Positions 15,664 through 23,390 of a stretch of 35,473 nt of DNA are shown piece by piece. The stretch spans positions 14,920 to 50,392 of the forward strand of contig JAHDEB010000020.1 in assembly GCA_020629055.1 (NCBI GenBank), in the 5' to 3' direction. The notes under the pieces are model-generated. The model was not told the origin of the DNA. It worked only from the letters and a program-made list of their open reading frames with translations, and did not search any database. Made by a program: the position numbers and the translations under genes. This DNA comes from Chloroflexota bacterium. GTDB lineage: Bacteria; Chloroflexota; Anaerolineae; Promineifilales; Promineifilaceae. Position 1 is the first letter of the stretch; each line of letters begins with the position of its first letter.

Positions 15664-17508
15664 TTAAAGCGCATCACCGGGTAAAAACTGTGGTGGATCA
15701 CCGTCATCGGTCCCCAATGGAATTTGACCCATGGAGCGGGGCCAAGTGTAGCGGAGCTGCCCTTTAAACGGATGATCACCAAACAAGACGTCTGCTACCC
15801 CATCACCTTCAGTTCCTGGCAGCCAACCGGCAATTAGGCCATCCACTTCATCGATCCAGTCAGAGACGATAATCGGTCGGCCGGATAGCACCATCACCAC
15901 AAGTTTTTCACAATTTTGGCGAACTTTACGAATCATTTCTACTTGGTCAGCGGCCAAGTGTAGGTCGGAGCGATCCCCCATGCCTTCAGCATACGGTTCT
16001 TCACCAACAACGACAAATGCGGTTTTGGCTTTTGCACCTGCAAATTCACCATCTTCGCTATAGACGATTTCGGCCGTATCGCCGACCGCTTCTTTGATGC
16101 CGTCTAAAATCGTTGTACCACTGGTGATCGCACCAGCACCACCCATCCATTCGATGGTCCAACCGCCGCATTGCAATCCTATATCGTGTGCATGGCGACC
16201 TGCGACCAATAAACCGGCCGAATCTTTTGCGATCGGCATCGCATTTTCGTTTTTAAGACAGGTTAAAGATTTACGAACCGCCTCACGAGCCAGTTCACGA
16301 TGGGGCTCACAACCAACGACTGATAGCGGGGTGTCACAGATCGGTTGATCAAAGACACCCATCATCATTTTGGCCCGTAAAATGCGTCGAACCGCATCAT
16401 CGATACGGCTCATCGGGACATCCCCTTTATTGACCGCTTCGGTCAGGGTCTCGATGTAGCGCATATAGTTAAACGGCACCATGTTCATATCGATGCCTGC
16501 ATTGATGCATGCCACGACTGCGGTATAAAAGTCGTCATCGATCTGATCAATCGCTTCCCAGTCAGTCACTAAGAAGCCATTAAAGCCCATTTCACCTTTT
16601 AATACATCGGTCAACAAGTATTTTTGAGCGTGCATTTTAAAGCCACCCCAAGACGAATAGCTGACCATGATGTTCATTGCACCCTCTGCGATTGTGGCCG
16701 CGTAGGGGGGCAGATGCATTTCGCGCAGTGTTGCTTCATCGATTTCGCTAACCCCTTGGTCAATTTGCCACGCACCGATTTTGAGCAAGTCCATCATAAA
16801 CTCACCGACTTTAGCGTTGGCCAATGTCGGGTCACTTTCGATCAATTCCCATTGTTCGGCCGTGATCCGGGTTGAAGATCCCCATGAAGCGGCACCATCA
16901 CCGACAAAGTGTTTAACAGATGGTAAAACACCGGTCGTCATATCGCCGCCGATTAGCCCGCGCACATAGGCGGCTGCCATTTCAGAAATCATGGCTGGGT
17001 CTTGGCTAAATCCTTCGTAGCTGCGCCCCCAACGTAGATCGATGGGTAGAGATACGGCCGGAGCAAAATTCCAACGGACACCGGTAGCCATCATTTCCTG
17101 CGCGGTTGCGGCCGCAATGCGTTCTACTAAATCAGTTTCACCAGCTGCACCCAATCCGACATTATGTGGAAAAATCGTGGCATCGACACAGTTGTTGTGG
17201 CCGTGCACACAATCTGACCCGTAAATCAAGGGTATCCCCAAACGGCTGGTCAAAGATTCTTCGATAAAGCCGTTGACCATATTACGCCAATTCTCTGGGT
17301 TGTTAGGTTCCGGGTTGCCCCCCCCACCACTTAAAATCGATCCGATACCGTATTTGGCGATATCACCCGGTTTGATGCTGTTTTTTTCAACTTGGGTCAT
17401 TTGCCCAATCTTTTCACCTAATGTCATCTGCTGTAGCAGTTGTTCAACACCGGCTTCAATCTTTTCGTCCAGTGGTTTTGTCATAGTGTTTTGTTGAGTT
17501 GGTATCAT
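15664..17508 (-). CDS. GH3 beta-glucosidase without signal peptide
   Basis: This 614-residue glycoside hydrolase family 3 enzyme has the compact two-domain layout of barley exo-beta-glucanase ExoI. The (beta/alpha)8 domain contains KHFVGDG (199-205) and the nucleophile motif GFLVTDWEAID with Asp316. The second domain has PYAEGMGD with the expected acid/base Glu508 and ends in SGRPIIVSDW and AGWLPGTEGDGVADVLFGD. There is no signal peptide or lipobox, so it is probably cytosolic and releases glucose from imported oligosaccharides. The preceding gene encodes a GH3 lipoprotein of closely related sequence. This copy carries an extra loop of about 28 residues (about 214-248) that the paralogue lacks. 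The start could also be the ATG at 17484. Confidence 0.92.
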   Translation of the reverse strand: MIPTQQNTMTKPLDEKIEAGVEQLLQQMTLGEKIGQMTQVEKNSIKPGDIAKYGIGSILSGGGGNPEPNNPENWRNMVNGFIEESLTSRLGIPLIYGSDCVHGHNNCVDATIFPHNVGLGAAGETDLVERIAAATAQEMMATGVRWNFAPAVSLPIDLRWGRSYEGFSQDPAMISEMAAAYVRGLIGGDMTTGVLPSVKHFVGDGAASWGSSTRITAEQWELIESDPTLANAKVGEFMMDLLKIGAWQIDQGVSEIDEATLREMHLPPYAATIAEGAMNIMVSYSSWGGFKMHAQKYLLTDVLKGEMGFNGFLVTDWEAIDQIDDDFYTAVVACINAGIDMNMVPFNYMRYIETLTEAVNKGDVPMSRIDDAVRRILRAKMMMGVFDQPICDTPLSVVGCEPHRELAREAVRKSLTCLKNENAMPIAKDSAGLLVAGRHAHDIGLQCGGWTIEWMGGAGAITSGTTILDGIKEAVGDTAEIVYSEDGEFAGAKAKTAFVVVGEEPYAEGMGDRSDLHLAADQVEMIRKVRQNCEKLVVMVLSGRPIIVSDWIDEVDGLIAGWLPGTEGDGVADVLFGDHPFKGQLRYTWPRSMGQIPLGTDDGDPPQFLPGDAL

Positions 17509-17570
17509 TTCTATTTTCTCTTTTATTAGAATGTCTAACGCTGTGTCAAGGGTTTACCTTTCCGGCCGCA

Positions 17571-19610
17571 TTATTCACATGCGTCAATTTCAACGACGAC
17601 TGTATCTTCTAAACTTAAACCGTAATCGTATCCAAATAAAGGAGCGTCACATCCTTCACTTGGTAAGTTGTCAAAATCAAATGGCAGCTGATCGACAGAT
17701 CGTGGCCAGCTAAAGGGCAGTTTACCGGTAAAGGGATGATCCCCAAATAGCACATCTGCCACACCGTCCCCCTCGGTCCCCGGTAGCCAAGCCGCTACCC
17801 ATGCATCAGCAAGGGAAATTTCATCCGTAATTACCAAAGGGCGGCCGCTGATGATGATAACCACCACTTTGTCTGCACGCTCGGCCATCCGAGCGACTAA
17901 AATTTCGTTTATCGAAAGGTCATCTGTGTCACCACGACCTTCTGCGTAGGGGCGTTCACCTACAACAACGATGCCGATCTCAGCTCTTGTTGGGGTGCCA
18001 TCAGCCTCTGTCTCGCGCGCAAATTTGCCAAAGCGGTCATAAACCAGTTCAGTCTCCGCAGAAACGGCCGCTTGAATGCCTTCAAGGATGGTTGTGCCAG
18101 GGGTTTTTTCTATCCCCATACCTTGCCAACCGATTGTCCAGCCGCCGGTTTGCATGCTCATATCGTCAGCACCGATCCCCGACACAAAGATGCGGCCGCT
18201 ATTTTTATCGATGGGCAATGCAGCAGCATCATTTTTTAATAGGACGAGTGACTCACTCACAGCTTGCCGTGCGATGGCCCGATGTTCGGCCGATCCAACC
18301 GTCTCTAGCAAATCCGGGTTTCCATAAGGGTTTTCAAATAGGCCAAGCTCAAATTTTACCCGCAGGATGCGGCGCACAGCGTCATCAACCCGTTCTATCG
18401 GAATCGTTTCTTCCCGAACCCCTTTTTGCATCACGCGAATGAACTCTTTGTAGTCAGTCGGGACCATATTTAAGTCAACGCCGGCATTAATGCTGGCAAC
18501 GACAGCTGTATAATAATCAGGGTCGATTTGATCAATCGCTTTCCAGTCAGAAACAATAAACCCTTCATACCCTAACTCACCTTTCAATACATCGTTAATC
18601 AGATAACTCTGGGCATGCATTTTTAAACCATCCCAACTGCTGTATGAAGCCATGATGCTCATGGCACCCGCCTCGATAGCGGCCGGGTAGGGGGGCAGGT
18701 GGACGCGACGTAATGTCTCTTCATCCACCTCGGTCACCCCTTGATCAATCATGTAGCGGTCTGTGGTCGAGCTTCCCCATGCGGTTCCACCATCCCCGAC
18801 ATAATGTTTCGGTGTCCCCAACAATGTTTCAGGGTGATCCAAGTCGCTTTGCCCATCAATACTTTGTAGACCTAAAAGATAGGCCCTTGATAACTCTGTC
18901 ACCAAGTCGGTATTTTCGGCAAACCCTTCGTAAGTACGCCCCCAGCGGATATCTTGAGGCACTGCCAATACGGGGGCGTAATCCCAATGAATACCGGTCG
19001 CCAAAGTTTCTAGGGCGGTCGCACGGGCTGTCGCTTGTACCAAGTCGGGGTTTCGTGTAGCGCCTAGCCCGATGTTGTGTGGGAAGATCGTCGCCCCGAT
19101 AACATTGTTATGGCCATGAACCGCATCTACCCCATACAGCAATGGAATCTCTAGTTCGGTTGCCAAAGCGGCCGCTTGATAGTCGGTAACCATTTCAAGC
19201 CAACCCTCTGGACTATTGTCGAGTGGGGCGCCGCCACCACCGCTTAAAATTGCCCCTATACCATATCTCGATAAGTTTTCAGTGGAGATGCTATTTTTTT
19301 CAACTAGCGTCATCTGGCCAATCTTTTCGTCAAGGCTCATGCGGCCGAGTAAATCCTCGACCCGCTCTTCAATTGGCAGGTCCGGGTTTTGATAAGGCAG
19401 CATGCGGCCGGCAATCGGCATCGGTGTTGGCTCAGCTTCAACTGCCGTTTCAGCCACTTCCTCTGCAACTGTTTTAGGGATAGCCGTTGCCGTTGGCGAT
19501 GGCTCATCTGTAGGGACATTTGTCTGCACGGTGTCAGTCACCGTTGCTTGGCTACAGCCCATTAAAAGGATTAGCAGTGTGGTGTTGAAAATTTTTGCCC
19601 AATTTGCCAT
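17571..19610 (-). CDS. GH3 beta-glucosidase lipoprotein
   Basis: This is 679 residues from the ATG at 19610. An upstream start at 19679 would overlap the preceding gene and spoil the signal peptide. The signal ends in the lipobox LLMGC (Cys19), followed by a Thr/Pro/Glu-rich tether (about 20-66). The GH3 catalytic domain contains KHYVGDGG (268-275) and GFIVSDWKAID with nucleophile Asp355. The second domain has PYAEGRGD with acid/base candidate Glu557, then AAWLPGTEGDGVADVLFGD and a short C-terminal extension. It is predicted to sit on the outside of the membrane, trimming beta-glucan oligosaccharides before uptake. It begins 13 bp after the GH-A glycosidase gene and is followed by its cytosolic paralogue, forming a three-gene operon. 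Confidence 0.92.
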   Translation of the reverse strand: MANWAKIFNTTLLILLMGCSQATVTDTVQTNVPTDEPSPTATAIPKTVAEEVAETAVEAEPTPMPIAGRMLPYQNPDLPIEERVEDLLGRMSLDEKIGQMTLVEKNSISTENLSRYGIGAILSGGGGAPLDNSPEGWLEMVTDYQAAALATELEIPLLYGVDAVHGHNNVIGATIFPHNIGLGATRNPDLVQATARATALETLATGIHWDYAPVLAVPQDIRWGRTYEGFAENTDLVTELSRAYLLGLQSIDGQSDLDHPETLLGTPKHYVGDGGTAWGSSTTDRYMIDQGVTEVDEETLRRVHLPPYPAAIEAGAMSIMASYSSWDGLKMHAQSYLINDVLKGELGYEGFIVSDWKAIDQIDPDYYTAVVASINAGVDLNMVPTDYKEFIRVMQKGVREETIPIERVDDAVRRILRVKFELGLFENPYGNPDLLETVGSAEHRAIARQAVSESLVLLKNDAAALPIDKNSGRIFVSGIGADDMSMQTGGWTIGWQGMGIEKTPGTTILEGIQAAVSAETELVYDRFGKFARETEADGTPTRAEIGIVVVGERPYAEGRGDTDDLSINEILVARMAERADKVVVIIISGRPLVITDEISLADAWVAAWLPGTEGDGVADVLFGDHPFTGKLPFSWPRSVDQLPFDFDNLPSEGCDAPLFGYDYGLSLEDTVVVEIDACE

Positions 19611-19623
19611 AAAGTTAGATGAA

Positions 19624-21003
19624 TTATCGTTCAATAACCAAAACGGATACAGACCGTCCTGGAAGTTCAATCGAGCCATTTATCGTAACCGAGCCAAGGT
19701 TTTGTGTATTTGTCTCGGGGTCAAAACGCCATAGTTCTTTAACCGCGATTTGATCTTCAGATCCGATTTGGATCGGCATCGTGATGGGATCATCCGCTCG
19801 GTTGATGAGCAAAACGGTTAAGGCTCCATCAGACGCACGATCGGCCGCGACTACCGTCACATACCGCTCGTCGCTACCTGCTGCGACTCTTGTCTCACCC
19901 AGTTGGTCATAAATTTGGTAAACGTAATAGGTCGGCCGTACATCGGTACGATTCATTATGGCCCAACCTGACTTATTACTTTGTAAAGCGAAGTGGGTCA
20001 CCATATCAACATCTTGTTGAATCATTCGGGCCAACACATCGGCCCACCAAATCGCGTTTAGTTGAGAATCTGGGGTAGTTTCACTACCGGCCGCGTCAGA
20101 CCAGTTGGAGTTGATTTCCATGATCCCAATCGGAATATCTCGTCCCGTTTCTTCAAGGATGACTTCTCGAATTTTCGGGATAATTTCGTCCCATTCCTCT
20201 GAGTTGTTGCGTAATTCCTCGATGGGGGGGATAGGGTCGGACATGCTGGTGGGAAACGGATAACGATGGAAAGTGACAACATCAACCAAATCACCATTTG
20301 CCTTCAAAAATTCCCGCATCCAGTCTAAGCCGTTCTCATCTTTTGGATTTGTCGATTCATCATGCCGGAACTGGTGGGTATTGGGGCCCAAAATCGTAAG
20401 CTCAGGGTCAACGGCCAACATCGCCTCGACGTATAGTCGCCATTGTTCATTGAAGTATGCCGTGTCCCATTCTTCAGCCTGTTGCATGGTCCTGTATAAG
20501 CTAGGCTCGTTTCCAACAGACCAGTAGCGAACGTCATGCCCCATCTTCTCATTAACCAAGCGAACCAAGTCAGCCGCCTGCTCCGGTGTTCCATCAAGCA
20601 GACGGGCGCTAATTGTCACATCACCATTTAACTGGTCGACATGGGCCATCAATTGACGGATATGGTAATCGCGTAAATTGTTCGAATCTCCCCAACGGCC
20701 GCCGGGGAAACGAATAAATTTAAGCCCCGATGCCTCGAATGCAGGCTGATTCTCAACGGTGACCGCTTGCCAAGGGCCATAGTTGGTCCCATAAACCAAA
20801 GGGCTGATCTGGTTTAAGCTGATTTCAGGGTCAATCCAAATGCCGGCCGGAACCTGTGTGCTTGTAGGCGCAACCGTTGGCAATGGCACCTCGGTAGGTG
20901 CGCTTGTCAATTCATCGTTGTTTATTGTATTTGCTTGGCTGCACCCGCTAATTGCCACAAAAATAGCCAGCATAAACAGAAGCCAAAGAGATTTTTTTGA
21001 CAT
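19624..21003 (-). CDS. Clan GH-A glycoside hydrolase lipoprotein (family uncertain)
   Basis: This 459-residue lipoprotein has lipobox AISGC (Cys21) and a Thr/Pro linker (about 22-53). A TIM-barrel catalytic domain (about 60-370) and a C-terminal beta-sandwich (about 378-459) follow. RYWSVGNEPSLY gives the likely acid/base Glu166 and PIGIMEINSNW the likely nucleophile Glu296, the spacing expected for a retaining clan GH-A enzyme. KFIRFPGGRWGD (95-106) resembles strand 2 of GH39/GH51/GH44-type enzymes. I cannot place the family with confidence. It is the first gene of the glycosidase operon, so action on a beta-glucan side chain or oligosaccharide outside the cell is inferred. No clear Shine-Dalgarno is present. 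Confidence 0.72.
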   Translation of the reverse strand: MSKKSLWLLFMLAIFVAISGCSQANTINNDELTSAPTEVPLPTVAPTSTQVPAGIWIDPEISLNQISPLVYGTNYGPWQAVTVENQPAFEASGLKFIRFPGGRWGDSNNLRDYHIRQLMAHVDQLNGDVTISARLLDGTPEQAADLVRLVNEKMGHDVRYWSVGNEPSLYRTMQQAEEWDTAYFNEQWRLYVEAMLAVDPELTILGPNTHQFRHDESTNPKDENGLDWMREFLKANGDLVDVVTFHRYPFPTSMSDPIPPIEELRNNSEEWDEIIPKIREVILEETGRDIPIGIMEINSNWSDAAGSETTPDSQLNAIWWADVLARMIQQDVDMVTHFALQSNKSGWAIMNRTDVRPTYYVYQIYDQLGETRVAAGSDERYVTVVAADRASDGALTVLLINRADDPITMPIQIGSEDQIAVKELWRFDPETNTQNLGSVTINGSIELPGRSVSVLVIER

Positions 21004-21091
21004 TAGATCACAATGAAGATTGAATACAATTTAAATTGAAACAAAGATCGATGATTTAAAAACTATCGACGGTGAATCGTTATAGGGAAAA

Positions 21092-21122
21092 CCCCTGCCC
21101 TTTCGTCTGAAAAGAGCAGGGG
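21092..21122 (-). terminator. Rho-independent terminator of the sugar importer operon
   Basis: On the minus strand CCCCTGC (21122-21116) pairs with GCAGGGG (21098-21092); the stem extends with one mismatch through CTTTTC/GAAAG. TTTT follows directly. It lies 63 bp after the stop of the last permease gene. The remaining 88 bp up to 21004 should hold the glycosidase operon promoter, but no clear boxes are visible. Confidence 0.75.
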
Positions 21123-21184
21123 GGAGAAGAAGATGAACAGTTTGGTCGAGTCTTTAGCAAGACCGATCTGATTTGGGACGTCGC

Positions 21185-22276
21185 TTATTTGTTCCCTGTA
21201 ATCACAATACCTTGAACGAAGTAACGCTGTGCAAAGAAGAAGATCGCCAAGGGGATGATCAATGTCATGATCGATGCCGCTTGAATCAATTGTGGCTGTG
21301 ATGCATAAATTCCGTTAAAGAAGGTTAACCCAACCGTAATTGGGACCTGATCACGGGCACCGGTCAAGTAAATTAACGGGCCAAAGAAGTCATTCCAGGC
21401 AAAGAAAAAGTGGAACAGCGAGATCGCGACTAGCGCAGGACCTGACTGTGGCAAAATGACTGACCAGAAAGTCCGAAGGGGTCCGGCACCATCGATTTTT
21501 GCCGCTTCTTCCATTTCTCTTGGAATAGTCAAAAAGAATTGACGGAGGAAAAAGACGTTATAAGCGTTTGAGAAAAACATCGGGATGATCAATGGCCACC
21601 ATGACGGCACCATGTCCAGCGAGACCCAAAACGCATATGTCGGTACAGACGTCACTTGAGGTGGCAAAATGATCGTTGAAATCAAGATGATAAATAGGAC
21701 GTTTTTGAATGGGAAATCAAAGCGGCTAAATCCATACGCCACGATAGCGGCTGAGCTCACTGCGCCGATCATGCCAACGGTGGCATAAAAGAAAGTGTTC
21801 CACAACATTCGGCCGAATTTGACCGTGTTCCAAGCCTCTGGATAGTTGCTCCACGTGGGTGAAACGGTTCGTGCTTGTTCAAGCTGACGCCATATCCCTT
21901 CCCACTCAATTGGTTCGGCCGACAAATTGTTAGGATCTATAAACGTGCTTGCTTGACGCCCCTTTTTATATAATGCCAATTCGCGAACTGTTCCATCTTC
22001 AAATGGAACTGAATAGACATCGTATTCTTTACCTTCAAATTCAACCGTGATCGCAGCCGCGGGTAAAATCGAAGCTTTGGGATCAGAGATTTGCTCTTTG
22101 GTTTTAAGAGAGGTAACGATGCCATAAAATAATGGCATGACCCATAACGATAGGAGTAGGACGGCCAAAGATGTAATGCCAAATTTAATTAATAAGGCTT
22201 TTTGCTTGCGTGCTGCGGTGTTTGCATTCACACGCTCTAAAACTTCCGGTTTTTGTTCTGATAATAAAGTAGCCAT
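21185..22276 (-). CDS. Carbohydrate ABC transporter permease (MalG/CUT1 type)
   Basis: This 363-residue inner-membrane permease of a sugar importer has about six membrane segments. The EAA loop MEEAAKIDGAGPLRTFWSVI (255-274) docks on the ATPase. It is longer than usual for MalG-type permeases (about 275-300). The excess is an extracytoplasmic insertion between the first and second membrane segments (about 73-140), containing EGKEYDVYSVPFEDGTVREL. A strong AGGAGGAG Shine-Dalgarno precedes the ATG. It starts 12 bp after the partner permease gene, and a terminator follows it. No ATP-binding subunit is encoded in the window, so a shared MsmK-like ATPase elsewhere is likely. Confidence 0.93.
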   Translation of the reverse strand: MATLLSEQKPEVLERVNANTAARKQKALLIKFGITSLAVLLLSLWVMPLFYGIVTSLKTKEQISDPKASILPAAAITVEFEGKEYDVYSVPFEDGTVRELALYKKGRQASTFIDPNNLSAEPIEWEGIWRQLEQARTVSPTWSNYPEAWNTVKFGRMLWNTFFYATVGMIGAVSSAAIVAYGFSRFDFPFKNVLFIILISTIILPPQVTSVPTYAFWVSLDMVPSWWPLIIPMFFSNAYNVFFLRQFFLTIPREMEEAAKIDGAGPLRTFWSVILPQSGPALVAISLFHFFFAWNDFFGPLIYLTGARDQVPITVGLTFFNGIYASQPQLIQAASIMTLIIPLAIFFFAQRYFVQGIVITGNK

Positions 22277-22288
22277 TTCTTACTCCTC

Positions 22289-23272
22289 CTAATTACTCTC
22301 TGCTTCGTAATAAACCCAGTAACGTGCAGATCCAAATAGTGCGAGGGTTATCAACATGCCAACAATAAACATCAACCATGCCAAGGCTGCTCCATACCCC
22401 ATGTCTGCATAGCCGAACGCATTGGTAAAGAAATGGATCATGTAGAATCGTGTTGTATTTTCAGGGTAGCCGTTTCCACCGTTCAAGATATAAGGAACAA
22501 TAAAATACTGTAGCAAACCGACCAGACCAAGGACCAAGTTGTAAAAAATAACTGGTGAAATCATTGGAATGGTGATGCTCCATAGGCGGCGGAACCAATT
22601 GGCTCCGTCTACACGGGCTGCTTCATAAAGATCTGTAGGTACACTTTGTAAACCTGCCAGATTAATAATAATCGCATTTCCAACACCCCAAATGCCGATG
22701 TAGGTAAGTGCAATATATATTAGATTAGGGCTGTCGAGCCACCTAAGCCCGTTTAAACCGACAGCCGGGTAGCCGGTTGTAAATTCAATGAGACGATTTA
22801 ACCAGCCTGATTGCGAGTTGAGTACACCACTCCAAATAAAGATCGAGGCGATCAAAGGAATCATTGAAGGCATGTAGAACAGGGTGCGAAACATGTCTCG
22901 GCCGATTAAATGTTCTGAGTTAAGCAAAATCGCCAACCCCAACGAAACAAACATGCCGATAGGTAGCGTGATCAATGCAAATACGAAAGTAACGCGCATT
23001 GATGTCCAAACCAACTCGTCTTCAAATAGCATTCTGCGCCAATGTTCAAAACCGATGAATTCGATCTCGCCTGGTTTCGCTAATTGAAAGTCAAGTAGGG
23101 AAAATGCGAATGAGGCCACCATTGGAATGAGATAAAAAGCCAAAAAGCCAATTACCCAAATACTAATAAAAACATAGCCCCATTTGGCTTCATGTTTTTT
23201 TAGTTTAGACATATCACGCCAGCGTAGCCTTCTGGACTTTCTAGCGCTTGTTACTTCATCGACAAAACTCAT
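22289..23272 (-). CDS. Carbohydrate ABC transporter permease (MalF/CUT1 type)
   Basis: This 327-residue permease has an N-terminal cytoplasmic stretch (about 1-30), six predicted membrane segments and the EAA loop YEAARVDGANWFRRLWSITI (about 217-236). It pairs with the downstream MalG-type permease to form the membrane channel of a CUT1 importer for oligosaccharides. GAGG lies about five bases before the ATG. It is separated from the binding-protein gene by 118 bp containing a very stable hairpin, an arrangement known from other importers to give less permease than binding protein. Confidence 0.93.
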   Translation of the reverse strand: MSFVDEVTSARKSRRLRWRDMSKLKKHEAKWGYVFISIWVIGFLAFYLIPMVASFAFSLLDFQLAKPGEIEFIGFEHWRRMLFEDELVWTSMRVTFVFALITLPIGMFVSLGLAILLNSEHLIGRDMFRTLFYMPSMIPLIASIFIWSGVLNSQSGWLNRLIEFTTGYPAVGLNGLRWLDSPNLIYIALTYIGIWGVGNAIIINLAGLQSVPTDLYEAARVDGANWFRRLWSITIPMISPVIFYNLVLGLVGLLQYFIVPYILNGGNGYPENTTRFYMIHFFTNAFGYADMGYGAALAWLMFIVGMLITLALFGSARYWVYYEAESN

Positions 23273-23343
23273 ATCTACCTCAATTCGATCTTCGACTAAC
23301 TACTATTTTTTTGAATATCAGATTTTAAATCACAGTTTTTAAT

Positions 23344-23370
23344 GCTGCCCCGCCATAACGGCGGGGCAGC
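23344..23370 (-). terminator. GC-rich intra-operon hairpin after the binding-protein gene
   Basis: GCTGCCCCGCC (23344-23354) and GGCGGGGCAGC (23360-23370) are perfect 11-bp arms with a 5-nt loop. The minus-strand sequence after it is ATTAAAAACTG, without a U tract. It lies 21 bp after the binding-protein stop and before the permease genes. It more likely protects the 3' end or reduces read-through than fully terminates. Confidence 0.6.
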
Positions 23371-23390
23371 AATTTCAAAGAGAAGAAAAA

